DNA of 64,000 bases from Apiospora phragmitis (GCA_038363925.1 JAQQWL010000015.1:310001-374000), one strand, 5' to 3'; positions 21,189-34,096 are shown, numbered from the stretch's first letter. Translations and numbers: made by a program. The notes: generated by a model not told the origin, from the sequence alone.

Positions 21189-23118
21189 CTAGATGTATCG
21201 TGCCTTTCGGGCTACCAATAACGCTATGAGAACAAAGCCCACCAACGAGCAGAGAATCGCAATGAAGGCATGCAGATTGTCGATATCCTGCCAAGGAACG
21301 TGCACGTTCATGCCGAAGAGACCAGTAACAACGTTCAACGGGACAATAACCGAAGCCAAGAAGGTGATCTTGCTGAGGACTTCGTTGGTCTTGGTTCCCT
21401 GGGCAATGCTGTCAATCGTCAACTGGGCGAGGTAGTTGCTGTGGGCGCGGGACAAAATCTTTTCGAAATGCGTCAGGTTTGTCATCATCGTGACAACATG
21501 GTCCTGAATGTCGCCAAGATACATGCCGATGTCCATCCGAGGAGTGACTTTGTAGTTTTCGTTGCACCTCTTGGTGAACCCCTTGAGCACGTCGGCCTTG
21601 CCGCCGAGGATGCGCATCAAGCCGAGAGTGTTCTTGCGAACCGCGCCGATTCTCCGGAGGAAGGAGTGCATGTCGTCGGCGCGTGCAACAAACACAGAAT
21701 CCTCGATGCCTTCTGTGATCAGCTCAATTCTATGGATAGCTGGGGCGAAGGAGTCCACAATATTGTCACTAGAAATATGGTTAGCATCGTGAATCGCCGA
21801 TGGACTGTGACAAGTTAGGGTAACCTACATCAAGGCATAGCAAATCCAATCACTGCTCAGCGACACATACTCCTTCAGCATCGTAATTCTCTTCCGCACA
21901 AGAGAGGCATGGCTGTTGGGCTCGAAGCTGAAGCTGAGGGTCCCCTCGCGAAAGACGATGACGTAGAGATTGAAAGGCTCGTAGTCGGGTCCGTCCTCTT
22001 CTTGGGTGACGCTGAAGGACCTGAAACAGGCAAAGTAGTACGAGGGAAACAACTCAATCTTCTCGCGTGCCTCCTGGGTCGTAATGTCCTCGATCGTCAA
22101 GGGATGAACGCCAAAAGCCTTGCAGATGGTGCGGACTTCCTCCTCTGTGGGACTGTTCATATTCAGCCACCAGACACCATCGTTGACGTCGGCGGGGAAT
22201 TGGAACAGCCCTCGGACATTCTCCCGGGCAGAACGAGGTCGCCAAATTCTGCAGCATGGATCGTAGATTCCCAAGCGGTCGAGAAGAAGCTGAATCTGTT
22301 AGGGTCAACCGGATCTTGTTTCGGCGCTTCGGCGTCGGATTTCACTGCCGTTTCCTCGACCTGCTTCTCGTCGGCCATGCCGGTTCCGGTGGGGAGCTGG
22401 TAGATATCGCCGTCGGCTGTGATCATTGGCGAAGGAGAACGGAATTGCTCGGTCTGGAGGCTTGGAAATATTTTGGTGGCGTTCGTAGCATCGAGTTCCT
22501 CTTTGCGAGCTGCATTCTCGGCGGCGATAAAGTTCTCCAGGTAGTCGAAGTCGATGTACAGCCTGTCTTGTCGGTGTTCGTCGTTCATAGGGAAGCAGAC
22601 ATCCTCCTCTGCTGTCCGGTTCGTGCCCATGCTGGCAGCGTCATCGGCCACGGTGTGCTTGCTGCGGACTGAGCGGTAGCTGCGCACACTTTGGCGACTG
22701 CCACCGGAGAAAGTACGAGCTAGGTGCAGCTTCTCACCGTCCTCCTTGGTATCCTCGCCTTCCTTGTTGTTGGTGGAATATGCACGTCCTCGACGGCGTG
22801 CTTCAGCGAAAGCTTTGACCGAGTTTGGGGGCGACAGGGAGCGCCCATCGTTGACGGTGTCAACGGTAGGGCGTCGGCTTCGAGGTCGAGTGGGGGACAT
22901 ATCATCCCCTTCATCGTCCGCAATGGCTTCCTCGAAGTCGCGCACACGAATATCAGGGGGCGTCTCCAAGTGGCGCGCGCCATACAGGGTGTCCACTGTG
23001 CCTCGTCGAGGCCGATCAGGTCTCTGGACAGACGCGCTCTGGTGGCGGTGGTCGTCCAGTTCCGGGACAGGGGTATCATACCCGCTTCCCCTCTCGAGAT
23101 TTCTTCGTGCTCCGACAT
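21189..23118 (-). CDS. CorA/Mnr2-like Mg2+ transporter, with two apparent frameshifts
   Basis: CorA-superfamily magnesium channel of the fungal Alr/Mnr2 type. Exons read 21829-23118 and 21189-21768. The N-terminal 250 residues are a Ser/Arg-rich cytosolic region (SRQSVRSYRSVRSKHTV and similar). Then comes the CorA fold with DGVWWLNMNSPTEEEV and LTIEDITTQEAREKIE, a long helix, and two C-terminal membrane segments bridged by the signature GMN (in GLFGMNVHVPW). Two single-base deletions are needed: in the CCC run at 22223-22225 and in the CCCC run at 23088-23091 (G runs on the coding strand). With both restored the total is 624 codons. Mnr2 acts at the vacuole and Alr at the plasma membrane; the sequence does not decide which. 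As a housekeeping-type gene it is unlikely to be truly broken twice. Confidence 0.88.
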
Positions 23119-25694
23119 GTTGGACTCTTCAGTCTATTATCGGGATGTGTGTCGAGGCGGCGAGTGTCGCCGACTTGGTGTGGTTGGGTCTTTTTAGTGA
23201 TTTTGGCTGTATCAAACTGAACAGAACCTGCCAATTCTATAAAAGAGACAAGGAAAAGCCCTCCGCAGGAAGTCAAGGGAAGGCAACCATACTGAACCGC
23301 GCACTAAGCTATCGGGCTTTTGCACGCAGCAGCAGGCGTGGCAGCACGCCGACTACAGGACCGGTTTTGTCGAGGCACCAGCGCAAGAGGGCGCAAGAGA
23401 ACCGTGGCAGCGTTCCAGATAGGAAGGCTCTGTTCGCGAAAAAAAGAGAACGGGATTTCGTAAGTTGGATCAGACTAGGCGTGTGGGTACAACCAGTTAA
23501 GGAGGCTTCTTGTTGACGCCGCTATAGACCCAGAACAGAGGGCCTAAGAGCGGTCGAGAGAAGGAAAACTGTTTGCTGCTGAGGCCCGCCAACTTGGTGA
23601 CTTTGGGAGAATGATGCGGTCTGTCGGCCGCGAAAGAGAGCTTGGTGTGGTGGCGAGCTGCTGCTGAAGCTTCGTGGCAGCTCGAGAAGGTTTTGTGCGA
23701 TTGTCCTGTCGGAGCTTGGTGGCGAAGGTACCTGGGGAAACGGGAATGCGACAGACGGGGTGATTGCTCAGCAGATGGTTGCGACCGGAGATATGCGATT
23801 GTGGGTTGTAGACGGGAAGCGTGAAGCGAGGATGGGAAAAACGAGAGAGGAAGCGCAAGGGGACAAGACTTTTGATCCTTTTCTTTATTTGCTGACTATG
23901 AGTGCACGCAAGCCGGGGAAAGTAGGTAGGTTAATAAGTACTGCCAAGAAGGTGAGTTATGAGGTCAGGGCTTTCTTTTTCTCAGTCCTGGACAGTAGCG
24001 GCTGCAGCTGTCGGCGCCGAGAGCTGGGTTCTGTCCAAACCAAAGTTATGGTTTCGAAACAGCAAAAAGCTGCACAAGCAAGATCATGGGGACTCTCGGT
24101 CAGGTATACAGTCAGGAAAAGGGTCTTGAGGCGCTCAATATAAACGAATTGGCGAGAGACCGGGCTCTGGAGAAATAAGGGATTGTTCAGACGAACGATG
24201 CGTTGTTGTGGTTTGATTAGTCTTAAGCATTTCTTCTATGGACGGAAGCCAAAACAACGTGACAGACGAGTGGCCCATCTGGCTCGTGCTTGACAGAAAA
24301 TCTTTAGATAGCCTGAAGTGGAGTCACGGAGCCTGACTCTGGAAAGGCGAGGTCGAGGTGAAAGAAAAGACCATTTCCAGCATTTCTTTGTGGAAGAAGA
24401 CTGCCCCAGAGGTTAGATGCTAGTGGGCGGTGGACTGGTCATGAACCCCTGTCCATGGCTTTAAGAAACAAGAACCAACGAGATCATTCCCTGCTCTCTC
24501 GTCCGCCCTAGAGTTAGACGTGACTCTAATTGCATCCGAGTCTGTCTAACTGCTGCATACTCCACGTCCGGCGCAGACTTCCACATCGATAGACCTGCTA
24601 CCACCAACAAACCGTTGCGCTGCATGCAGTCTTCTCCAGTTCCCACAGCACAAGCCTTTTCATTAGTCCTGCCTGCTGTCGCCATCCCCATGATATCTCC
24701 CCATGGGCCCAAAGTATAACCACGTGGGTTCGCACCGAATGTCGCAAGTTGCGCCCGAAGGGGCTTGATCAAGGGCAATGGCCTCCAAGATCCAGACCTT
24801 TATGTATGACGAGGCCGTCGCATTAATATATCGTTACGGTTAGCATCTACCGACTGACAGTCGCTCATTAGTGTAGAGTCGGCTTGTTCCTTTCCATACA
24901 TGTACATGCTAGTAGACAAGCCATCTCACCTTTCCGGTCGGCAACGTCTACCGCCCTGTCGGCAGCATCTTCCGTCAATGCCACCCGGGACCAAAAGCCA
25001 ATGACTAGGTTTGGGACGTACGAGTGAACTTGGAATTTCCTCGTGATCTCTGCTTACTCTGACCGAGGGCCCTTTGAGGGATTTTGTTGACCAAATCGCG
25101 GAATAGCAGTCACCCGGAATAGAGCACATGGTGGCATACGGCGGTGTGCTGGCAATGGCCTAGGATTGCCCGGGGGGATAGCAGGTGTTTGAGATATCGA
25201 GAGTGAGATGAAGTCATACTAGCAGTAGCGGGTGTGACCACCGACAACTGCTGTCTGCAAATCCATAGGCGATTGGAGTCATGGCATGGCATGGCATGGA
25301 TATGCTGACATTCCGTGATTGGTCGGAGGGGCTATTGGAACAATTCGCCGTCCGAAATGGCCGACGACGACAGGGCTGACCGACACCCACTGATCAAGTA
25401 TCGATCGCTACATGTAGGATTGAGCTCCATGGTCCGTGCACCCTTGCTGACTGCTCTGTCTGTGCTGCTCTGGCCACATCAGTCAATGCCAAGACTGGTG
25501 GACCCAATCCCCCAAAGGTACCTTCTTGAGGCTACGATGCCAACTGCGTGTCATTCAGTGCATACCATACATTCACAAGCCACCAACAGAACCACGAACT
25601 TCGAGCCCTCGACCCGGTGACTTCTCAAGAAAGTCTTGGTGTGTGTTTAGGAAAGCCATCATCGATTGCGATCTTCTACACCCCCACAGCAGCA
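23119..25694. other. Divergent intergenic, Mg2+ transporter to SPC1
   Basis: About 2.6 kb without a supported gene. It includes CT-rich and AG-rich strands near 23.2-23.9 kb, probably the transporter leader and promoter, and a small tandem of catgg units at about 25284-25302. Short ORFs on both strands are not family-like. Just before SPC1 there is a leader with CA-rich composition. Confidence 0.4.
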
Positions 25695-26167
25695 ATGGCA
25701 GAACAAATCCTGGATCAGGTTCGAGACTTGGTCGATGGCCAGATTGTGAGCCTACCATTACCTGCTCCTTGTGATATGCCTCATCGGCTTCGGCAGTCGC
25801 ATACTGACTAGTGATTTCTGTAGGACTTTGAGGGCCAGAAGCTTGCCGAAATCATCTCCACGCTTATGCTATCGTTGGTCGGAGTATGTCTGAACCCATC
25901 TACCCTATCAAGAACCTTGGACTTTACTGACAGAGACATGTACCACTTATCCAGGCAATTGCCTTCTTCGTGGGCTACTTCCTGCAAGACATCGCACTCG
26001 CACTCAAGGTCGGACTAGCCGGCACCGCCGTCACCTTCCTCGTCGTTGTTCCTCCGTGGCCCTTCTTCAACAAGAACCCCATCAAGTGGTTGCCCGTCGG
26101 AGGCGGGGCAGCAGTCGCACAATCACATCAGAGTATAGTGGTGGACGAGAAGATGTTTGCGCAATAG
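25695..26167 (+). CDS. SPC1: Signal peptidase complex subunit SPC1 (12 kDa subunit)
   Basis: Exons 25695-25745, 25824-25883 and 25955-26167 give 107 residues with matching phases. The sequence DFEGQKLAEIISTL followed by two hydrophobic segments and the invariant VVPPWPFFNKNPIKWLP is diagnostic for SPC1/SPCS1, a small two-helix ER membrane subunit of the signal peptidase complex that helps it discriminate signal peptides from membrane helices. The start ATG lies in the context agcaATGgca. The gene converges with RBX1. It is intact, in contrast to several neighbours. The C-terminal 20 residues after the WLP motif are variable in the family. Confidence 0.93.
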
Positions 26168-26459
26168 GGAACCAGCTACGGGCGTGAGGGGGAAAAGAAA
26201 GGCCGCAGATGACTGCCGGGACTTAACAAATCAGGATTCGTATAACATGTACAACTCTATTTGGCTCCGCCGTACCAAAATCGCTGTCTTGGGCAGGAAT
26301 GCCTGCATCATACTGCATGTTGCGAAGAACAAGTGCGGTGCCTGTCAAGACCGCCTTGGATTCGGGGAGGAACTCCAGTCCTGCCATACCGCTATTTGTC
26401 CCTTTCCAAGCGTTCCGAAATCAGATGTTTCCTCGTGTTCTTCCACGCCAGCCATGCTC

Positions 26460-26996
<537 letters not shown>

Positions 26997-28795
26997 GTTG
27001 CTGGTATGGTTGGAAGCTGTAGGAGGGGGCCGCCAACTAGGTGGATAGAAGGGAGTCGCCCGGGGATTCAAGCTCTACTGATTCCCTATCTTTTCGAGTT
27101 GAGAAGAGAATACCGTGGGAGATCTGGGTTTAGGATACGCCAACTTTGGTCGTTTGCGTATCGCCGGTCGGTGTCGGAAGGGTGGACTTATGTATGAGAG
27201 AGTGAAATTGGATAAAGAGGTAGGCAGTAATAAGTTTGCCTTTTCCAGTCCAAAGGTGCAACAAGGTCGCAAAAATCGAGGGCTACCAGAATACACCGAG
27301 ATTTTTTGGAATGGAAGAATCCAACGGTCAGCTTCGTCGGTACAATTTCTGGATTGTTGCGTATGATGTGCAATGAATGCTAAAAGAGACGCAAGTGGTG
27401 GCCTGAAAGGTGTTCGAGCTCAGTACATTTCGAGGTTGCAGTTGAGCTGCCTGCCGATATGCGCTAGGTAGCAATGTTGCCCCTCCTTCTGCTCCCACTT
27501 CCTACTCCAGCCATCAATCCGACGCATGCTCACGCAGGTCAAGATAAGGCTGCAATCAATTGGTGGAAGATCCACCTATCATTCCAATCATTATCACCAA
27601 TCCCAATCCCAACAACCACCTATGTAGATCCAGCTCTCAAGGTCGGTGCCAGATGAGGAGGCCCAACACTATGACTTCTTATATTTCGTCTACTTCCTCA
27701 TCAGCACGTTGCTTTTCGGCGAAGCTGCTGCTTCACTTATCCGTCACCACTCCCTAGGATGTTCCGCTTTCTTGCCAGCTGCCTGGAGTTTTGACGATTC
27801 CGTAGGTACCCAACCATGCTACCTGAGCTAGGTATTCAAGGCCCATGGCTGTAGGGAATCTAGGCTATTCCTGCCTCCATCATGGAGACGGAAGTTTTAT
27901 ATAGTGGTCAGGCTATTCAAGGCGAATATTGCATTCTCATATCCGTTCTGAAACCTCTTGACCTCAACTCGAACCGTGCTTTCTATGTTCTGCCTGGTAA
28001 ACCCTGGGACATGCACTCTCCATACATGTATTAGGATCTGACACCTAGCAGCAACTGTCGTCATTTCTTTGGAGTCGCCTTGGCTGAATCGCCTGACTGC
28101 CTGGGCTAAGGTTAGCTGCCACTTAGGCCCCCCTGGCTGGTCTCGAAGCAAGTACTGCCTCACCAAACAAGGGCGAAGAAAGGCTGGCAAAGACACAAAA
28201 GATACTTCCATGTTATCGCACCCGACGGCGAACAGCGACCAGCAGCATTGAATGGAGCGACTCCACCATTCTTCCCAACTCAGCCGCTGTTTCCTTGATT
28301 CCCCCTTCTGTGCCACCCGCCATCGTCAAGTTTCTTCCTCTTTCCCATACTCATCAACAACAAATATGAGCCAATCCAGCTTGCGACCGCAACCCATTCA
28401 GACAAATTCGCAAATCGCACATCGTCCGCCAAGCTAATCCCGGCTCTATCCTCTCCTCTCCGAACACTGCCAGAAGCCGAAAGACACTCACCTTTCTCCC
28501 GACAACTTCTTCTGGCATCTTTCAATCTCTCGGTTGCCTCTCGTCTTTGTCGCATTGCGCAACACAAGTCTTGATCATCAACCACCCCGCAATCCGCATT
28601 GACTGCGACCCCTGACACTGTCTCGACCTCAACCATCTCTTCAAAGTCTTCCTAGGCTTTTACAATTTCAACGAGTCGAGCCCTTTCTTCTTCTTTTCTA
28701 AGACAATTCGGTCTTTACATTATTTTTTCCCTATTTCAATCCAGCTGGATACATGTCACCTTCACAACAACAAATATCACAGCGTCCATTATATC
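26997..28795. other. Divergent promoter region, RBX1 and PNRC gene, with candidate uORFs
   Basis: About 1.8 kb separating divergent genes. The last 400 bases before 28796 look like a long 5' leader: pyrimidine-rich, with a probable leader-intron acceptor (ttcaatccag, ending about 28744). A 23-codon ORF starts at an ATG at about 28366 in good context, and another ATG at 28753 overlaps the main start out of frame. No other gene is recognisable; ORFs around 27.5-27.8 kb are short. Confidence 0.4.
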
Positions 28796-29949
28796 ATGCA
28801 CTCATCACCGCATCCAAAGAACACGCCTGGCCGGCGCCGCCCTGGTCGTAACGGCAATTCGCAAAAGAACTATGCGTCGGAGAACGACGCGGCAAGCTAT
28901 CGCCAAGGTTACTCCGACAGTCCCAGCACCCCTCAGAGACTAGCCGCTGGCGACGCTTTGGCCGCGCCGAATTCACAGACGACGAACGGGAAGCAGCGAA
29001 AGCATTCGCACAAGGGCCGCAATAAGAATGGAGCGGCGTCTCCAGGTCTTGCCCACGCAAACAGCGTCAAACAGGAGCGTCAAAGTCCGTCTTTTCCTCC
29101 TAGCCAGATTCCCGCCTTCGCCGGCGCAACCTTCCACCACTCGCCGGCCCCTTCTGCGCTGCCTATCCCCAGCTTCCTCGTCAGAACTGCTTCTGCTCCG
29201 GACTCTCCGAGCCAGAAGAAGCCAGCAACGACGGGGCCAAGCCAGGAGCCTTCACCTCCGACTACTGATTCGGAAGAAGACGGCTTAGGTAGCCCTCTTC
29301 CGCCTGTCGCGCGCAATGAAGAATCTCCTTTGGAAATCTTCTTCAAGGCCCAGCGAGCGGAGAAGTCGCGCACTGCCCGCCGTGCAAGCTCTTCCAACAT
29401 CACTGCCATTCCTCCAGGCCCGTTTTCTCCACCGCATGATTCACCCAAGGAATGCCAGACGGTGCCCAGGGCGGCTGCGCTTCCCCTCAAAAGCGCCCTA
29501 CTGTCGCACGAATGCCATCTTCGGGCATTTCGTCTACCGAACTGGACGGCACTCCTGGGAAATCCCTTGGGCCAGCATTCTCGACTCCTTACTCGGAACG
29601 TATCAAGGCCGCACGAACCCATAGCGGCCCTGCCCAAACCACCCCAACAAACGCCCGTAACAACTTGGACGCAGATCGTAGCGATGCATTGAAGCGATAC
29701 CTGTTCTCTGGCGGCAACGGGGGTATGCAACGGCCCCAGACGCCACCTCGTCAGCAGCCCGCTTCAGCCGGAGCTACCCAAACGCCTCCCAAGCTCCCTC
29801 GTGGCATGTTCCCAGCCTCTGTGCTGAACGGCGGCAGCGTCAAGGCTCAGCAGATGCAGAGCCCACCCTCCAACTCTCCGTCGACGGAGCAGATGCGATT
29901 CATGGAGGATTCACTTCGGCGGGTGCTGAAGTTGGATTCCGCCGCATAA
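28796..29949 (+). CDS. Edc1-like mRNA decapping co-activator (PNRC motif), with apparent frameshift
   Basis: A low-complexity Ser/Pro/Gln-rich protein of about 384 residues. The key signature is at about residues 101-125: FAGATFHHSPAPSALPIPSF, matching the fungal form of the PNRC/Edc1 motif (aromatic-A-G-x-x-F-x-x-S-P-x-P-x-x-L-P-x-P). Such proteins bind Dcp1 through the proline-rich part and stimulate the Dcp2 decapping enzyme in P bodies. A second conserved block near ESPLEIFFKAQRAEKSRTARR follows, and ELDGTPGKSLGPAFSTPYSERI is typical of filamentous fungal homologues. Reading requires one extra base at about 29440-29455; with it the ORF runs to 29949. The C-terminal helix MRFMEDSLRRVLKL is also conserved. 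The gene name in this organism is unknown, so no symbol is given. Confidence 0.75.
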
Positions 29950-31462
29950 TCGAAATTCTCGGCGCACCACGTTCGCAACGGGGGCTCCCGTCGCGTATGC
30001 AGCGATTGTGCCGCTTTCCTTTGTCCAAAGGCGTTTCGCATGGTGCCACGGCGTTTTGTGGTCTTTTCGCCAGGGATCGGACTAGATTTGGTCCCGGTGG
30101 GTAGCGCCATGGCGGAATGCGTTTTCCTTTATTTGGTTTGATTTAAAAGGGTGTTCCTGGGGGTTCGGGCCCTGTGTGGCCTGCTCTGCGTCTTTCTGGA
30201 CCGACGGAGTCTGTTGAGCTACGATACCTATGGTTGATCATGATTTGGCATTTTGGCATCTTGGAGCTCTGGGAAGAGATATCAGCCACTTACATTATTG
30301 TTTTTCTCTCATTCGGTAATGTATTACAGAGCGCATTGGAGAATTTGATTCTCAGCAGCGACGCTGGGCCCTTTTAGAGCGTTCAACGGAGCTTTGGGCT
30401 TATCAGACGGCGGAATTTGGTCTTTGATATTCTCATCAAGGCGCCACTTGTCTCTATCTTCTGAGTACCGCTCTCAGGCACAGCATCGACGGCGCAGCAT
30501 TGGTATGCATCAAATCTGGTGTTCATGGCGGCGGGAATCAACGGGATGGACTGTTGACTGCCCGTCGAGGGGATCCTGGTTTACTAGCATCTATGGGATC
30601 ATGACTTTCACGTCTTGGGCTGCATTCGCGAAGGCCTGGTACGCTTTTAGTACCGGTTGGTATGGATACGCCCGGGGTTAAAGGCGATCATGGTTTGGCG
30701 TGAGGGTGGAGGGTGTTATCTATGTGACGGGCCCTACGAGCAGCGAAGTTTATATCGGGGGCAGGACACAAGGAAAGAAAAAGAAAAAAGAGGTGAAATA
30801 TTTTGGTGATGTACAATCGCATGGTCAACACTTGTAACGGGTTACTAGACACGGATAGACTATGCTTCAATACAGCCGACCAAGCTTGCTTGGCCGGGTA
30901 TATCATCATCACTGAATCCCCCGATATATGAGTGTAGTGATATGTATGAGGTTTGATTGGTATGACGACCTGATTCAGTGGCCTCGGCGTGGAAAGTCAT
31001 TCACAATTCTACTCTTATGTAGGAGCCAAGTAGTACGCTCCGGGTTCTTGTACTGAGCATCTATGAAGCTGGCCTGCCTGTATCACTTATACGAGACCCG
31101 GGTTCTTCAGATTATGTGAAGGCAAACCAACCTATCTTTGAACTTACTTTCGGATGCATTATATGTGGCTGGACTGTATAAATGGTGTGGCTGAGTTGTC
31201 AGACACATCGCATTGAATGTGGCTGGAGCTAACCCGCTAGTGGGGGAGGATGAGCTCCCAGGCTGGAGTGCACCCGCAGCTGCGAGCTTCGTCAACCTGG
31301 CAGCCTTGCTTGCCCTGTGCCTGTACCTCATGCCCCCAAGACCAAACAAGCTGAACGACGTCGACGAAAGATCCAAGATACCCAACACGCCACGCACAAT
31401 TCCATCGTCAACCCCAAACTCACGAGCACCATTTACCAACCCGCTCTCAGTGCATTGCAATC
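29950..31462. other. Intergenic, PNRC gene to PRE6
   Basis: About 1.5 kb. The first several hundred bases are likely the PNRC 3' UTR. An AAAGAAAAAG-rich stretch lies at about 30773-30793. The last 80 bases before PRE6 are CA-rich and resemble a 5' leader. No gene supported. Confidence 0.4.
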
Positions 31463-32703
31463 ATGGCGTCGGGTTACGATAGAGCACTTTCAGGTAAGCT
31501 TGGGCCGGCTCTTGTCCCTCTCTCTCTCTAAGCATCTCAAGCTAATACGTACCCATCATCGCAGTCTTCAGGTATGCGTTGCAATGAAGCCGGCCCGACC
31601 ATGAACCGACTCTGACCTTTCTTTACAGTCCCGATGGACACGTCTTCCAGGTCGAATATGCCGGCGAAGCTGTCAAGCGAGGTACGCATCGATACTATTT
31701 ACATCCCACCCCCAGTTGCTCGTCCGTCCGTTCGTTTTGCATCATCGTCACTTCTAACACGACGTCTCTTGCTGCTATGTAGGAACCTGCGCGGTCGGAG
31801 TCAAGGGTAGCGACATCGTGGTCCTGGGCTGCGAGAAGCGGTCGGCCATGAAGCTGCAGGACACTCGCATCACGCCCTCCAAGATCGGCCTACTCGACAC
31901 GCACGTCTGCCTGGCGTTCGCGGGCCTCAACGCCGACGCCCGCATCCTGGTCGACAAGGCCCGCCTCGAGGCCCAGTCGCACCGCCTCACCGTCGAGGAC
32001 CCCGTCTCCATCGAGTACATCACCAAGTACGTCGCCGGCGTGCAGCAGCGCTACACGCAGAGCGGTGGCGTGCGGCCCTTCGGCATCAGCACCATGATCG
32101 TGGGGTTCGACAAGGGCAGCAAGGTCCCCCGGCTGTATCAGACGGAGCCCAGCGGTATCTACTCTGCATGGTACGTCTACAACCCCAGTCTTTGGTTTAC
32201 CTTTTTTTACCATAGCTCCTGGGGCTCTTCCTCGTGTGCAGCATAGCGGAAACTAACCATACGAACAGGAAAGCAAATGCCATCGGGCGCTCCAGCAAGA
32301 CGGTACGCGAGTTCCTAGAGCGAAACTACAAGGAGGATATGAACCGCGAGGCCACGATCCGACTGGCCATCAAGTCATTACTAGAGGTGGTGCAGACTGG
32401 CGCCAAGAACATCGAGATTGCCATCATGGCGCCCGGCAAGACGGTCGAGATGCTGCCCGTGGAGGACATTGAGAACTATGTCAAGACCATCGAGGAGGAG
32501 AAGCAAGAGGAGGCTGCAAAGAAGAAGACCGGCCGGACACCGGGACAAGGTAGCGCTACCATTTTGACGAGAGGGCAGCGGCGAGTAATGATGACGATGA
32601 TGATACATTCATTAGTGGCCAGCTGGACTATCCAGGAAGAAACGGGTGTTGCTCCGAGGTTCCCGGGCTGGTGGGGGAACCGGTAGACAGAGCCATAGAG
32701 TGA
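31463..32703 (+). CDS. PRE6: 20S proteasome subunit alpha-4 (PRE6/PSMA7)
   Basis: Alpha-ring subunit of the 20S core particle. Exons are 31463-31493, a 7-base micro-exon 31565-31571, 31629-31681, 31783-32170 and 32269 to the end. The micro-exon is needed to read [20 protein letters not shown], the proteasome alpha signature. Then follow [20 protein letters not shown], the [10 protein letters not shown] block and the Lys/Glu-rich C-terminal helix with [10 protein letters not shown]. The literal frame ends at 32686 with an odd Met-rich tail. One base added in the GGG run at 32573-32575 gives an Asp-rich tail ending at 32703, which looks more natural, so I prefer it. Both versions (298 or 304 aa) are longer than typical (about 250-270), so the extreme C-terminus remains uncertain. 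Confidence 0.92.
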
Positions 32704-33049
32704 CGGGTCCTATTCACGAACTTGTACACTATCAGCAAGACACCCGAATGCATCAACGGTTGCCTTGTCAAATCACACGTTTCGAGCAACTTCCCGTGTT
32801 CCTTTTCTCCTGCCAATGCGTCGTCTCCGTGAAATCTATATAGTGGTATCATACTCCCCATCGCCATCAATGTCCTCGGTGCGCTTAGTTTATGTGGCCT
32901 TTTGATTTATTGCCCCTGTTGGCTGGGTCTTATCCTTCAGGCACTAGATATTTGGTCGTCGTTCGTCAAGTATCATCATATGCCTCGCCGGTATATACAT
33001 TATTAGCCATCTCTCCCCTCTTCTCTGTGTCTTTTGTCTTGATCCGGCT
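32704..33049. other. Convergent 3' region, PRE6 and CHY gene
   Basis: About 350 bases between convergent stop codons. T-rich on the + strand; no ORF of interest. Probably the two 3' UTRs. Confidence 0.5.
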
Positions 33050-33570
33050 TCAACCCAGCCGGTCGGCCTCCTTGTCGATGTCGAAGACGGTGCGCATGCC
33101 CAGGCTGTCCCCGCCCTGCTTGCCGTCCTTGACGCGGTCGTCCTTAAGCATGCGGTTGTCGACGCGGGCGTCCTCGCCCTCGACCTTGAGGGCGGGCTTG
33201 GGCGTGACGGCCTCGAGCACGAAGTGGTTGTCGCAGTGGGGGCAGTACTCGTCGGCGTCCTCGAACTCCTGGGCGTCCTTGCGGAAGCACTTGCGACACT
33301 TCTTGCAGGCGAAGACGAGCTCCAGCGTCTGCTTCAGGGGGTGCGACTCCTGCTCGTGGTGGCAGTCGGCGCAGTCGAACCACTTCCGGCAGCACGGGCT
33401 GCGGATGCTCACTTGGGCGTTGAGGATGTGTTTGCTATTGGGCGAGGCAAAGTCAGTAGGGGCAGGTTGGTTTGGCAGATCGGCCGCGGGGGGGCGGTAG
33501 GTATCTAAGCAGCTGGGTGGTGTAGTCGGGTAGAGAGGACCGTTAGGATAGGAGGGGCGGCGTACCACAT
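33050..33570 (-). CDS. CHY-type zinc finger protein
   Basis: Two exons, 33566-33570 and 33050-33434, splice as ATG TG|C to give MCKHILNAQVSIRSPCCRKW, the usual start of fungal CHY zinc-finger proteins, and total 130 codons (129 aa). The Cys/His ligands are in CKHILNAQ, PCCRKWFDCADCH, FACKKCRKCF and DEYCPHCDNHF. The acidic C-terminal tail is variable. The family includes S. cerevisiae Hot13 (mitochondrial intermembrane space) and CHY domains of RCHY1 ubiquitin ligases; here no RING is present, so it is the stand-alone type. Only five coding bases lie in exon 1. The frame upstream of this ATG stays open for about 20 codons (ERARERA) without a further ATG, so a longer N-terminus via another exon is possible. 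Confidence 0.8.
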
Positions 33571-34096
33571 GGCGCGTTCCCGGGCACGTTCTTCTTTGAC
33601 CGATGTTCGGATGTTGGTGTCGTCTTCCACTCTTCAGCAGGAAGATATAGCAGGATGATCGTCGCCCAAAGAGAAGGTAGATTGGTTGTCTTGTCGATTC
33701 GTTGGTGTTGACTCTTCACCCACTCAAAAAAGAGTAGCGTGGGGTGGAGTGGCGTGTTAGTGAAGTTGCCCCTGCAGCTGCTTAATTAATAAGCTTGGGT
33801 CCCCCTGTTAGGTTAGCATCCCGCCATTCCCAGGAGACTCTACCCTCTCTCGTCCTCAGCAACACCAGTTTTCTACACATGGGCTGATGTAACCCCCTGG
33901 GCTACGGATGACTGGACAATCGCCCCTACGAGATATCGGCAAGCGTGAATGGATGCAACATGTGAATTACGAGGAGCCAGCTATAGATCGACGACGAGGT
34001 TGCCATCATACGACCCAGCCGCCATCTACTGGAAGGTTCTGGCCCGAAATGAAAGAAGAGTAGTCACTCAGCTAGAACAAGATAGGCTTGGCCTGC
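33571..34096. other. Intergenic, CHY gene upstream region
   Basis: About 530 bases holding the CHY promoter and leader and the 3' flank of the SDR, both on the minus strand. One weak ORF at 33949-34131 has no support. Nothing else seen. Confidence 0.45.
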
